A DNA stretch of 64,000 nt from Pseudomonas cuatrocienegasensis (GCF_900110925.1 NZ_FOFP01000005.1:254581-318580), one strand, 5' to 3'; positions 47,265 to 55,551 are shown, counted from the stretch's first letter. Made by a program: numbers and translations. The notes: a model not told the origin generated them from the sequence alone.

Positions 47265-48746
47265 ATGCCTTTTATCGTTACTCGCCAGGGCGTCCATTCC
47301 CTGATCACCGGCCTGTGCCATATCACCCTCACCAGCCTGCTCATCGCCCTGCCCGCCCAGGCGGCGGTGAAGAACACCCTGCCGCCCAGCGTGCAGAAGG
47401 CCCTGCAAACCAACAAGATCAGTACCCAGTCGATGTCTCTGGTCACCCTGCCGCTGACCGGCCCAGGGGCCAGCACCTATTTCAACGCCGATGTCTCGGT
47501 CAACCCGGCTTCAACCATGAAACTGGTGACCACCTATGCAGCGCTCGAACTGCTTGGCCCGACCTACCAGTGGAAGACCGAGTTCTACACCGACGGTCCA
47601 CTCAAGGACGGCGTGCTCAACGGCAACCTCTACCTCAAGGGCGGCGGTGACCCCAAGCTGAATATGGAAAAGCTCTGGCTGCTGCTGCGCGACCTGCGCG
47701 CCAACGGCGTGCGCCAGGTTACCGGTGATCTGGTGCTCGACCGGAGTCATTTCCTGCAGCCGGAGCTGCCGGTATTCAACGACGATGGCGGCGATGCCAA
47801 CAAACCCTACTTGGTGAGCCCAGACTCGCTGCTGGTCAACCTCAAGTCCTTGCGCTTTATCGCCCGCGCCGAGAACGGCAAGGTCCACATCGCCGCCGAG
47901 CCGCCAATCGCCGAAGTCAAAATCGACAACAAGGTCAAACTGTTACCGGCCGCCAAGTGCACCGGTTGGCCAGATGTGCGCTACAACCCGGTAAGCGAAT
48001 TCGACGGTGTCAACGTGATCGTCACCGGCCAGCTCGCCGAAGGCTGCAGCGCCCAGACCTACCTGGCCCTGCTCGACCACCCGGGCTACGCCGCTGGCGC
48101 CATCCGCGCCATCTGGCAGGAATTGGGCGGTAGCATCCTGGGCCAAACCCGCAGTGCCAGCGTGCCAGATGACGCACGCCTGCTGGCACGCAGCTTCTCC
48201 CCGGACCTGGTGGAGATCATCCGCGACATCAACAAGTACAGTAACAACACCATGGCTCGGCAGTTGCTGCTAAGCATCGGCGCGAAGTTTCGCAACGAGG
48301 CCGATGGCGACGATGCCAAGGCCGCACAACGGGTGATCCGCGATTGGCTGGCGCGCAAGGGCATTACCGCGCCGCAACTGGTGATCGAAAACGGCTCGGG
48401 CCTGTCGCGTGATGAGCGCATCAGTGCCCGGGAAATGGCCAAGATTCTCCAGGCCGCCTGGCAGAGTCCCTACGCCGCCGAGTTCATCAGCTCAATGCCG
48501 CTGGTGGCCATGGACGGCACCATGCGCCGGCGCCTGCGCAACTCGGCGCTGGTGGGCCAGGCGCACATCAAGACCGGCACCTTGAACAACGTCCGCGCCA
48601 TCGCCGGCTTCAGCCGCGACAACAACGGCAACAGCTGGGCCGTGGTGGCGATCCTCAACGATCCCAAGCCCTGGGGCGCCTCATCGATCCTCGACCAGGT
48701 GCTGATTGACCTGTACCGCCAACCCCAGGCAGCGCCCAAACGCTGA
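47265..48746 (+). CDS. dacB: D-alanyl-D-alanine carboxypeptidase/endopeptidase PBP4 (DacB)
   Basis: Periplasmic low-molecular-mass PBP, 493 aa. Signal peptide MPFIVTRQGVHSLITGLCHI ... ALPAQA. The active-site triad of the PBP4 class is present: Ser83-Thr-Met-Lys86 in NPASTMKLVTTYAAL, SNN in INKYSNNTMARQ near 325, and KTG in AHIKTGTLNNV near 432. In P. aeruginosa loss of this enzyme triggers AmpR-dependent beta-lactamase expression. Start chosen at the ATG 47265 that places the signal peptide at the N-terminus; an upstream open extension is rejected. It ends at a strong terminator. Confidence 0.95.
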   Translation: MPFIVTRQGVHSLITGLCHITLTSLLIALPAQAAVKNTLPPSVQKALQTNKISTQSMSLVTLPLTGPGASTYFNADVSVNPASTMKLVTTYAALELLGPTYQWKTEFYTDGPLKDGVLNGNLYLKGGGDPKLNMEKLWLLLRDLRANGVRQVTGDLVLDRSHFLQPELPVFNDDGGDANKPYLVSPDSLLVNLKSLRFIARAENGKVHIAAEPPIAEVKIDNKVKLLPAAKCTGWPDVRYNPVSEFDGVNVIVTGQLAEGCSAQTYLALLDHPGYAAGAIRAIWQELGGSILGQTRSASVPDDARLLARSFSPDLVEIIRDINKYSNNTMARQLLLSIGAKFRNEADGDDAKAAQRVIRDWLARKGITAPQLVIENGSGLSRDERISAREMAKILQAAWQSPYAAEFISSMPLVAMDGTMRRRLRNSALVGQAHIKTGTLNNVRAIAGFSRDNNGNSWAVVAILNDPKPWGASSILDQVLIDLYRQPQAAPKR

Positions 48747-48753
48747 TACAACG

Positions 48754-48783
48754 AAAAACGCCCCGCGATTGCGGGGCGTTTTT
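48754..48783 (+). terminator. dacB terminator
   Basis: A 13-bp perfect stem (AAAAACGCCCCGC / GCGGGGCGTTTTT) with a GATT loop and a T-run, 7 bp beyond the dacB stop. It could also work leftward for rlmKL. Confidence 0.92.
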
Positions 48784-48786
48784 TAT

Positions 48787-48905
48787 GGCCATGCCCCAAT
48801 TGAATGTTGCATGGGCAGCTTGGGCCGAGCGGCAAGCTGTGTAGGGTGCGCCGCGCGCACCAGGGTTCTGCAGGCTGCGCCGGTGCGCACGGCGCACCCT
48901 ACGGC
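48787..48905 (-). repeat. BIME-like palindromic repeat, family B, copy 2
   Basis: Reverse-orientation counterpart of 19700-19798. The core at 48839-48905 differs from copy 1 in only a few bases (AGCC/AGGC, GAACCCT/GACCCTT). The CAATTGGGGCATGGCC tail is at 48787-48802 on the minus strand, with a longer spacer than copy 1. Confidence 0.8.
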
Positions 48906-48923
48906 TCGACTGTCATGGGTTTA

Positions 48924-51191
48924 TTACTGCGCCTGCAAACGCCAGGCGCGGTGGATCTTCGGGTTGCGGGCGTAGTCAGGGTCCAGGGTCTGGGCGCTGA
49001 TCTCCTCCACCGCATAGCGCTGCAGCACGTCCGCCTCGAGCTGGAACTTGCGGAAGTTGTTGGAGAAGTACAGCACGCCACCCGGCGCCAGCCGCGCCAT
49101 GGCCAGGTCGAGCAGGCGTACGTGATCGCGCTGCACATCGAACACGCCCTCCATGCGCTTGGAGTTGGAGAAGGTCGGCGGGTCGATAAAGATCAGGTCG
49201 TACTCGCCGCTGTCGGCTTCCAGCCAGGCCATCACATCGCCCTGCTCCAGGCGGTTCTTGTCGGAGAAACCATTGAGTGAGAGGTTGCGCCGCGCCCAGT
49301 CCAGGTAGGTCTTCGACAGGTCGACGCTGGTGGTGTTGCGCGCCCCACCCTTGGCCGCATGCACGGTGGCCGTGGCGGTGTAGCAGAACAGGTTGAGAAA
49401 GCGCTTGCCGGCGGCCTCACGCTGAATGCGCAGGCGCATCGCGCGGTGGTCGAGGAACAGCCCGGTGTCCAGGTAATCGGTCAGGTTGACCAACAACTTG
49501 ACGCCGCCCTCACTGACCTCCATGAACTGGCCCTGGGTGCTCTGGCGCTGGTACTGCTTGGTGCCAGCCTGGCGCTCGCGGCGCTTGATCACCACCTTGC
49601 TCTTGTCGATACCAAGCGCCTGGGGCAGCGCGGCCAGGGCATCGAACAGGCGTGCCTGGGCCTTTTCCGGATCGATGGACTTAGGCGCGGCGTATTCCTG
49701 CACATGCACCCAGTCGTGGTACAGATCCACTGCCAGGGCGTATTCCGGCATGTCGGCGTCATACACGCGGTAGCAGGTGATGCCTTCGCGCTTGGCCCAC
49801 TTGCCCAACTGCTTGAGGTTCTTTTGCAGGCGGTTGGCGAACATTTGTCCGCCTTCGCTGAGGCGCGCCAGCTCCACCACCGGCGAGGTGACCGGCGCAG
49901 GTTTGATCGGATTGCCGTTCTTGTTCAGCTTCGGCGCTTCAACCACTTCTTCAGGCTGAGCACTGGCCAGCTCGCGCTCGACCTGGCGCTGCGCCGGAGT
50001 ACGCCGCTCGCCGGTAACGAACTGATCCGGCAGCACCTTGATCAGCAACAGCTTGCACGGCAAGGCACCGTTCCAGAAGGCGTATTGCTTGTGGCTGCGA
50101 ATGCCCATGCGCTTGCCCAGGTCAGGGGCGCCGGTGAACACCGCGGCCTCCCAGCCCATGCACGCCTGGCGCAGACGCTCACCCAGGTTCTGGTAGAGGT
50201 ACAGCAGGCTGGCTTCGTCACCCAGACGCTCGCCATAGGGTGGGTTACAGATCACCAGGCCTTTCTGGTTCTGGTCCGGGCGCGGTTCAAAGGTGGCCAC
50301 CTCGCCCTGGTACACCTTGACCCAGTCACCCATGCCAGCGCGCTCGATGTTATTGCGCGCCGGCTGGATCAGTCGCGGGTCGGCTTCATAGCCGCGAATC
50401 CACAACGGTGGCTTGGCCATACCCGCGGCGGCGCGCTGCTCAGCCTCGGCATGCAGGCGGCTCCAGATGGCCGGCACATGCCCCAGCCACTGGCTGAACC
50501 CCCACTGCTGGCGAGTCATGTTCGGCGCCACATCGGCGGCAATCATCGCCGCCTCGACCAGGAAGGTGCCCACCCCACACATCGGGTCGGCCAGGGCGCC
50601 GCCCTCGGCGGCAATGCGCGGCCAGCCGGCACGAATCAGCACGGCGGCGGCGAGGTTTTCCTTGAGCGGCGCAGCGCCCTGCTGCAGGCGGTAGCCGCGC
50701 TGGTGCAGGCTGTGGCCGGAGAGGTCGAGCGACAGAATCGCTTCGCCGCGGTCCAGGCGCAGGTGCACACGCATATCGGGGTTGAGCTTGTCCACCGAAG
50801 GCCGTGTGCCGTCGGCCTGGCGCAGCTTGTCGACAATCGCATCCTTGACCTTGAGCGCGCCGAAGTGGGTGTTGTCGATGCCCGAACCATTACCACTGAA
50901 CTCCACCGCCAGGCTGCCCGCCGGGTCCAGGTGCTCGAACCAGTCCACCTCCAGCACGCCCTCGTACAGGCTCTCGGCATCGCGCACCGGGAAGCGCGCC
51001 AGCACCAGCAACACGCGGTTGGCCAGGCGTGACCACAGGCACAACCGGTAGGCGGTCTCCAGCGAGCCCAACCCGCGAATCGCCGAGGTGTGCTCGCGGG
51101 CCTCTTCCAACCCAAGCTGGCCGGCCTCTTCAAGCAGCAGACCCTCCAGGCCTTTGGGACAGGTGAGGAAGAGTTCGTGACGATCCGACAT
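48924..51191 (-). CDS. rlmL: 23S rRNA (guanine-N2/N7) methyltransferase RlmKL
   Basis: Bifunctional enzyme methylating 23S rRNA G2445 (N2, RlmL part) and G2069 (N7, RlmK part). The 755-aa protein has an N-terminal THUMP/ferredoxin-like part, the first Rossmann methyltransferase with ADPMCGVGTFLVEAA near 195 and LVICNPPYGERLG near 318, and the C-terminal RlmK-type domain with FLNLFCYTATATVHAAKGG near 605 and DLIFIDPPTFSNSKRMEG near 690. It is the fused form usual in gamma-proteobacteria. It begins 421 bp from the rmf start on the opposite strand and ends beside a repeat and the dacB terminator. Confidence 0.96.
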   Translation of the reverse strand: MSDRHELFLTCPKGLEGLLLEEAGQLGLEEAREHTSAIRGLGSLETAYRLCLWSRLANRVLLVLARFPVRDAESLYEGVLEVDWFEHLDPAGSLAVEFSGNGSGIDNTHFGALKVKDAIVDKLRQADGTRPSVDKLNPDMRVHLRLDRGEAILSLDLSGHSLHQRGYRLQQGAAPLKENLAAAVLIRAGWPRIAAEGGALADPMCGVGTFLVEAAMIAADVAPNMTRQQWGFSQWLGHVPAIWSRLHAEAEQRAAAGMAKPPLWIRGYEADPRLIQPARNNIERAGMGDWVKVYQGEVATFEPRPDQNQKGLVICNPPYGERLGDEASLLYLYQNLGERLRQACMGWEAAVFTGAPDLGKRMGIRSHKQYAFWNGALPCKLLLIKVLPDQFVTGERRTPAQRQVERELASAQPEEVVEAPKLNKNGNPIKPAPVTSPVVELARLSEGGQMFANRLQKNLKQLGKWAKREGITCYRVYDADMPEYALAVDLYHDWVHVQEYAAPKSIDPEKAQARLFDALAALPQALGIDKSKVVIKRRERQAGTKQYQRQSTQGQFMEVSEGGVKLLVNLTDYLDTGLFLDHRAMRLRIQREAAGKRFLNLFCYTATATVHAAKGGARNTTSVDLSKTYLDWARRNLSLNGFSDKNRLEQGDVMAWLEADSGEYDLIFIDPPTFSNSKRMEGVFDVQRDHVRLLDLAMARLAPGGVLYFSNNFRKFQLEADVLQRYAVEEISAQTLDPDYARNPKIHRAWRLQAQ

Positions 51192-51612
51192 TAGGTTATC
51201 CAGTGCTAAGCAAAAAGGGGCCGCCGTAGCGGACTACACAGCCAAAATAAGTGACGAAGCGTTGCAAAGCGACACTTCGTCGGAATAAGTAACGCCTGCA
51301 ATCACGAGCAATTCGCAATGGCAGTGTGCAAGCATGCAACCGGCAAACGCCCGGCCCACTAGCGCTCGCGGCAGCCCATCAGGGTTTCGCTCATGCCCCC
51401 TTATGGCTGTGGTCACAAAAGCATTACGTGCTTATGACAAAACGATCATTCACAGGGCTCTACGCATTCGATAGAAATCAACCCAGGTCATGGCTGCAAC
51501 GGTCATGACACGGAGACCGCCACGCCGGCAGCGGGCTCCATCGGCAGACCTTCTGCCCGACCTCGCCGTGAGGTCACCAGGACATAACAGTCAACATTGA
51601 GGGCTACACCCT
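51192..51612. other. 421-bp gap upstream of rmf and rlmKL
   Basis: No credible gene in any frame. It must hold promoters for rlmKL (leftward) and rmf (rightward). AT-rich stretch near 51400-51450. rmf is growth-phase regulated in Pseudomonas, so stress-sigma or stringent-response sites are expected, but I could not read one with confidence. Confidence 0.55.
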
Positions 51613-51828
51613 ATGAGAAGACTTAAGCGTGATCCTTTGGAAAGAGCTTTTTTGCGCGGCTATCAATACGGCATCAACGGCAAATCCCGCGAATTGTGTC
51701 CATTTACCCTCCAGTCTGTGCGGCAGGCCTGGTTGAACGGCTGGCGTGAAGGGCGCGGCGACAACTGGGACGGACTGACCGGCACCGCTGGCATCCATCG
51801 ACTCAACGAACTCCACGCGGTCGGCTGA
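51613..51828 (+). CDS. rmf: ribosome modulation factor
   Basis: A 71-aa basic protein that pairs 70S ribosomes into inactive 100S dimers in stationary phase. The sequence MRRLKRDPLERAFLRGYQYG, then NGKSRELCPFTLQSVRQAWLNGWREGRGDNWDG matches the RMF family throughout; the C-terminal GLTGTAGIHRLNELHAVG is longer than the E. coli protein but typical of Pseudomonas. GAGG lies upstream. It is followed by a strong hairpin. Confidence 0.95.
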   Translation: MRRLKRDPLERAFLRGYQYGINGKSRELCPFTLQSVRQAWLNGWREGRGDNWDGLTGTAGIHRLNELHAVG

Positions 51829-51886
51829 CACCCGCCCCAACGACTTCACCAAGCCCGCTCCCCCAGAGCGGCGGGCGCAAGCCCAG

Positions 51887-51912
51887 AGGGCTCCTTAGAG
51901 GAGCCCTTTTTA
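51887..51912. terminator. terminator after rmf (bidirectional)
   Basis: A 9-bp stem AGGGCTCCT / AGGAGCCCT with a TAG loop and TTTTTA after it. It precedes the pyrD stop (51923 on the minus strand) by 11 bp. Confidence 0.88.
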
Positions 51913-51922
51913 TTGCCTGCCG

Positions 51923-52954
51923 TTAAACACCTGCACGCGGCAAACCGGCAATGGCATCGACCGCCTGACGAATCAACGCCGGGCCCTTGTAAATAAACCC
52001 GGAATAAATCTGTACCAGGCTCGCGCCTGCGGCGATCTTCTCAGCCGCATGCCGACCTTCGGTAATCCCACCCACGGCAATGATCGGCAAACGCCCCGCC
52101 AACTCACCAGCCAACACCTGAACGATGTGCGTGCTCTTGTCGCGTACCGGTGCGCCCGACAGGCCACCCGCTTCGTCGCCCCACTCCAAGCCTTTGACAC
52201 CGTCACGGCTAAGGGTGGTGTTGGTGGCGATAACCGCATCCATCCCCGCCTCGACCAGAGCACGGGCCACCTCAATGGTTTCCTCGTCGCTCATGTCCGG
52301 GGCAATCTTGATCGCCAGGGGCACACGCTTGCCGTGCAGCGCGGTGAGCGCCTCCTGGCGCTGACGCAAGGCGTCGAGCAGCTGGCGCAGCGAATCGCCG
52401 AACTGCAGGCTGCGCAGGCCCGGTGTATTCGGCGAGCTGACGTTGACCGTCACATAGCTGGCATGGGCGTAGACCTTGTCCAGGCACAACAGGTAGTCAT
52501 CGACTGCGCGCTCAACCGGGGTGTCAAAGTTCTTGCCGATGTTGATACCCAGCACACCGCGATAACGCGCCGCCTGCACACGCGCCAACAGGTGATCGAC
52601 GCCCAGGTTGTTGAAGCCCATGCGATTGATGATCGCCTCGGCTTCGGGCAAACGAAACAGACGTGGTTTGGGGTTGCCCGGTTGCGGCCGTGGCGTGACG
52701 GTACCGATCTCGACGAAGCCGAAACCCAACTGAGCGAAACCGTCGATGGCGTCACCGTTCTTGTCCAACCCAGCCGCCAGCCCGACCGGGTTGGCGAACT
52801 CCAGGCCCATGACCTGTACCGGCAGGCTGGCCGGCGTCTTGGTCAACACGCGATTGAGCCCCAAGCGGCCGCCCGCACCGATCAGGTCGATCGACAATTC
52901 GTGGGAGGTTTCCGGGGACAGTTTGAACAGCAGCTCGCGGGCCAGGTTGTACAT
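51923..52954 (-). CDS. pyrD: dihydroorotate dehydrogenase (quinone), class 2
   Basis: Membrane-associated FMN enzyme oxidising dihydroorotate to orotate with quinone as acceptor, in pyrimidine synthesis. The 343-aa protein starts [20 protein letters not shown], the class-2 membrane-interacting N-terminus. FMN/substrate motifs follow: [18 protein letters not shown] near 56, [16 protein letters not shown] near 79, [23 protein letters not shown] with the catalytic Ser near 175, and the C-terminal [19 protein letters not shown]. Single gene, bounded by the rmf terminator. Confidence 0.96.
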   Translation of the reverse strand: MYNLARELLFKLSPETSHELSIDLIGAGGRLGLNRVLTKTPASLPVQVMGLEFANPVGLAAGLDKNGDAIDGFAQLGFGFVEIGTVTPRPQPGNPKPRLFRLPEAEAIINRMGFNNLGVDHLLARVQAARYRGVLGINIGKNFDTPVERAVDDYLLCLDKVYAHASYVTVNVSSPNTPGLRSLQFGDSLRQLLDALRQRQEALTALHGKRVPLAIKIAPDMSDEETIEVARALVEAGMDAVIATNTTLSRDGVKGLEWGDEAGGLSGAPVRDKSTHIVQVLAGELAGRLPIIAVGGITEGRHAAEKIAAGASLVQIYSGFIYKGPALIRQAVDAIAGLPRAGV

Positions 52955-53037
52955 GGGCAGGCTTAGCTCGTGTAGGGATTAAATCGAAGCCGGCGATTAT
53001 ACAGCCCAGGTGCCCTTGCAGGCGAGGCGCGCCCGGC

Positions 53038-53262
53038 TCAGCGGTCCAGCCGACGCAGTTCGAGCAACTCGCCCTTGTCACTGAATGTCAGTTCAAACGC
53101 GCCGTACACCCCCTCATGGGTGAGGTACGGACGGAAATGCCGCGCAGCAATACTGACACGACGACCGTCGCGCGAATGGGCCATAATCCGCTCCGCGCGG
53201 CCCTCATAGACGGCAAGTAGACGCTCGGCAGGCAATGCAAGATCCAGGACGAGACTGGGCAT
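53038..53262 (-). CDS. DUF2835 family protein
   Basis: A 74-aa protein MPSLVLDLALPAERLLAVYEGRAERIMA... matching DUF2835 in size and layout: beta strand, helix, then RVSIAARHFRPYLTHEGVYGAFEL and an acidic end. Function unknown. The ATG at 53262 is the usual start position for the family; a frame open to 53304 adds an unlikely N-terminus. It lies 83 bp upstream of pyrD in the same direction. Confidence 0.82.
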   Translation of the reverse strand: MPSLVLDLALPAERLLAVYEGRAERIMAHSRDGRRVSIAARHFRPYLTHEGVYGAFELTFSDKGELLELRRLDR

Positions 53263-53399
53263 GGAGACACCGTACAAATGAATAAGATAAGTTTGCCACA
53301 GCAACGTCCCGGCCGATCAGCCGATTTGCCCGGCAAAGCCTGTGCAGGGGCCAAAGGGCTCTGCCACACTACGAGTACCTGTGGAATTCGTAGTCGTTT

Positions 53400-54275
53400 A
53401 TGACCCTCTCCGAGCAACCCCCATCGCTCAGCTCACGCCTCACAGCCCTTGCCCAACGCCTGGGCTTTATCGGCCGTGCGCCACGGCAGATTCTGGAGCG
53501 CGCGAGCCATCTGCACCTGCCCTTCGTGGCCTTGCCGCCACTGCGCGAAAGCATCTGCTGGCAGGACGGCCCGCCCCTGCAGCGCCTGGCAGAGCTGCCA
53601 CGCGGCGCCCTCTCCGGGCCGGTGCAGGAAGACAAGGCGCAAGCCCATGCCATGCTGGTACGGGTGATCGAGCAGGAACAGCGTGAGCTGGCAAATTTCG
53701 ATCTGCGCCTGATCGATGGCCTCAGCGGCGTGAGCAGCGAACAGGCTGTGTGTAGCAGCTTCGAGCAGTACGGCAGCATGCCCTGTTGCCGAACAGTGCG
53801 AATCATCAGCTACAAGGATTTCGTGCGCAGCATCAGCCTGGCACTGCCACGCTTTCTCGCCGGTGAGCAGATTCAGCTGCGCCAGGCCGACTGGCGTGGC
53901 GCACGCGTGTTCTGGGCCGGCGAGCTGCACCCCGAAGCCTTCGCCTGCGCAGTGGCCTACGCCCGCCGCCGCGCCATGGAAGTAAACCTGCCCGCCGCCC
54001 TGACCCACTATCGCCTGAGCCAAACCGGGCTGAGCGATCTGCAGCGCTGCTACCACGTCCTGGCAATGCCTGCCGCCGCCTGGAGCGACCCAGCATTCAT
54101 GGCGCTGCTGCTCGACAACCGCCTGCCCTACGCACGCCTGTCGTTGCTACGCGGCGCAGGGGCACCGGAATTCCTCCTGCTGCCCAAACAGTCGGCGGAG
54201 GCCACGGCCCTGGGTGAAGGTCTGCGCCTGGCTGGCGCGCCAGATGTCTTGCCCTACCTGCAAAGCCATCCCTGA
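53400..54275 (+). CDS. conserved hypothetical protein (291 aa)
   Basis: A 291-aa cytosolic protein of mixed alpha/beta character that I recognise only as Pseudomonas-conserved (a DUF6685-type protein, from memory). Visible features are the central FDLRLIDGLSGVSSEQAVCSSFEQYGSMPCCRTVRIISYKDFV segment with Cys residues, FLAGEQIQLRQADWRGARVFW, and a helical end. No catalytic signature, signal peptide or membrane segment. It is divergent from the DUF2835 gene and precedes the direct repeat at 54323. Confidence 0.72.
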   Translation: MTLSEQPPSLSSRLTALAQRLGFIGRAPRQILERASHLHLPFVALPPLRESICWQDGPPLQRLAELPRGALSGPVQEDKAQAHAMLVRVIEQEQRELANFDLRLIDGLSGVSSEQAVCSSFEQYGSMPCCRTVRIISYKDFVRSISLALPRFLAGEQIQLRQADWRGARVFWAGELHPEAFACAVAYARRRAMEVNLPAALTHYRLSQTGLSDLQRCYHVLAMPAAAWSDPAFMALLLDNRLPYARLSLLRGAGAPEFLLLPKQSAEATALGEGLRLAGAPDVLPYLQSHP

Positions 54276-54322
54276 TAGGCGCAGCGCAGCAACACTGACA
54301 AGGTGCTAGACGCTGCAGAGCC

Positions 54323-54357
54323 TTCTCCCGGGTTTCGCGGTGCTCAACCCAGGCTAC
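54323..54357 (+). repeat. 35-bp direct repeat, left copy, flanking phage-like cassette
   Basis: TTCTCCCGGGTTTCGCGGTG followed by CTCAACCCAGGCTAC; 33 of 35 bases match the right copy at 55484-55518 in the same orientation (differences at positions 10 and 13). Similar short sequences occur as dispersed extragenic repeats in Pseudomonas, so this may be either a boundary duplication or two independent copies. Confidence 0.7.
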
Positions 54358-54413
54358 TGGTGTGCGCTTGTCAAAACAGAGCCGACGCCCTGCATCAAAG
54401 CGAGGCTGCAAGC

Positions 54414-54809
54414 TCAGTCAGTGCTGCCCTCGCTTTTGCCTAATTCGTCCAGCACCGCCTGGTGACGACTCGACCATTCAGCCAAGGAAATACCGCTGCT
54501 CTTAAGCAGTTCAGGGTTGCATTTGACCAGATAGACAGCCGCCTTCTGTGCCGAATCCGCCACCTTGAGTTCCAATGCCTGTCGGTCGAGCGGGCCTTCA
54601 TAGGCAATCCAACGGCTGAACTCCTCAAACACACTGCAGACCTTCTCGAAATCCTCGTCGTGCATCTTCTGCCAACCGTTTTCGATGTTCTCCAGGCGTT
54701 TGGGTTTTATCCCGACTATTTCCGCAAAGGCCGGCCGACTCAATCCCATCAGCTCGCGCAAGCCTCGGAGCCGTTCGCCCGCAGTAAACAGAAAGCGCTT
54801 CTTCGTCAT
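54414..54809 (-). CDS. phage-type helix-turn-helix repressor
   Basis: A 131-aa DNA-binding protein. The N-terminal XRE/Cro-CI HTH (about 10-60: FTAGERLRGLRELMGLSRPA, then FAEIVGIKPKRLENIENGWQKM) is followed by a helical C-terminal part with no peptidase motif, so no LexA-type self-cleavage. The ATG at 54809 starts MTKKRFLFTAGERL; the open extension to 54944 contains a stretch that overlaps the intergenic operator region and is rejected. It is divergent from the excisionase-like gene, the layout of a phage immunity switch. Confidence 0.85.
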   Translation of the reverse strand: MTKKRFLFTAGERLRGLRELMGLSRPAFAEIVGIKPKRLENIENGWQKMHDEDFEKVCSVFEEFSRWIAYEGPLDRQALELKVADSAQKAAVYLVKCNPELLKSSGISLAEWSSRHQAVLDELGKSEGSTD

Positions 54810-54843
54810 CGTTAATCCAGCCTTGACGGAAAACCAGCACGCC

Positions 54844-54866
54844 ACTAACTTACTAACCACTAGTAA
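54844..54866. promoter_or_regulatory. candidate operator between repressor and excisionase-like gene
   Basis: The divergent region is AT-richer than its surroundings. It carries ACTAAC twice (54844-54849 and 54852-54857) and a 17-bp inverted repeat TTACT-N7-AGTAA (54850-54866), the geometry expected for a repressor dimer site. Confidence 0.55.
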
Positions 54867-54925
54867 ATTGAGCCAAGCAAAGAAAAGACAATCCTGAGAA
54901 ATACAGGCTAGTCGAGGAGGTCGTA

Positions 54926-54946
54926 ATGGTGCAGGAAGCCGCATGA
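54926..54946 (+). CDS. candidate 6-codon leader peptide
   Basis: GAGGAGG at 54915-54921 is a strong ribosome-binding site placed 4 bases before ATG 54926, which opens the frame ATG GTG CAG GAA GCC GCA TGA (MVQEAA). Its stop overlaps the ATG of the excisionase-like gene (ATGA at 54943-54946), so translation could be coupled. It may simply be that the strong site feeds the leader and terminates into the gene. Confidence 0.4.
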   Translation: MVQEAA

Positions 54947-55164
54947 AAGTGGAAGAACTGGCCCCCGACCTATTCGCAGATTGCCCTCGCTATCTCACCC
55001 CGCAGCGCTTCGCTGAACTGGCAAGCCTGCAGAAGCAGCAGAACATGGTGACGCAGTGGATTGACGACGGCGCGCTGCCCACGCGTTGTTTCGGCAAGTA
55101 TCGCTTGATCGATATCCAGACGCTGATCCAGCGCCTCAACCAAGCCCAAGGAGTACAAGGATGA
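54943..55164 (+). CDS. small excisionase/Cox-like DNA-binding protein
   Basis: A 73-aa protein MKVEELAPDLFADCPRYLTP... with a central segment YLTPQRFAELASLQKQQNMV and TQWIDDGALPTRCFGKYRLI. That pattern, an AlpA/Cox-type winged HTH with a recognition helix followed by a wing and Gly-Lys-Tyr-Arg-Leu-Ile, is common in prophage excisionases and Cox-like regulators of filamentous and P2-like phages. It overlaps the leader frame upstream and the next gene downstream (both ATGA). No integrase is nearby. Excision function is not shown; it may act only as a regulator opposing the repressor. Confidence 0.78.
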   Translation: MKVEELAPDLFADCPRYLTPQRFAELASLQKQQNMVTQWIDDGALPTRCFGKYRLIDIQTLIQRLNQAQGVQG

Positions 55165-55436
55165 AGGACGTATGCCTATCACAAGTGTGCTTGCATGCGG
55201 CGGACCTGGTACGCGGCAAGGTTATTCACCTACGCGATGAAGAACGCGCCGTCTTTGAAGCCTTTTCAGTGATCGGCTACGTGCACTTCCAACCCAGCCA
55301 ACACTCCAACGCCCTCACCCTGTGCAGTTGCCGTCACCCGGCGTTGTTCGAGTTCTATTTTTACTATCGCTGGTTACCGAGCAATCTGGACCTGTTCAGA
55401 CTGCCCCCAGAGTTGCGCCAGAACGAGTTTGCTTAG
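55161..55436 (+). CDS. uncharacterised protein coupled to the excisionase-like gene (91 aa)
   Basis: A 91-aa protein MKDVCLSQVCLHAADLVRGK..., Cys-, His- and aromatic-rich (LTLCSCRHPALFEFYFYYRW). Its ATG overlaps the previous stop (ATGA at 55161-55164) and a GGAG lies 7 bases before it, so it is certainly made with the excisionase-like protein. No family recognised; four Cys in its 55-aa centre might bind metal, but they are not in a clear CxxC/CxxC pattern. Possibly a phage accessory or anti-host protein. Confidence 0.65.
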   Translation: MKDVCLSQVCLHAADLVRGKVIHLRDEERAVFEAFSVIGYVHFQPSQHSNALTLCSCRHPALFEFYFYYRWLPSNLDLFRLPPELRQNEFA

Positions 55437-55483
55437 GGTCTGCCATGACGTACGTGTGCTGGCGCTTCCATCGGCATTGAGTT

Positions 55484-55518
55484 TTCTCCCGGCTTCCGCG
55501 GTGCTCAACCCAGGCTAC
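55484..55518 (+). repeat. 35-bp direct repeat, right copy, flanking phage-like cassette
   Basis: Same orientation as 54323-54357, differing at two positions. It starts 47 bp after the 91-aa gene stop and 33 bp before the gdhB terminator. Confidence 0.7.
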
Positions 55519-55551
55519 CTGCCTGGCATTCGCTTTTATTCAGGCAAAAAA

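Noticed and set aside
54097..54411. 104-codon open frame on the minus strand at the left direct repeat
   Set aside because: Contains AWVEHRETRE, the usual spurious translation of this extragenic repeat, and is antisense to the 291-aa gene.
54323..55518. Direct repeats as proven attL/attR sites
   Set aside because: Similar short sequences occur as dispersed repeats in Pseudomonas and there is no integrase, so site-specific integration is not claimed, only noted as a possibility.
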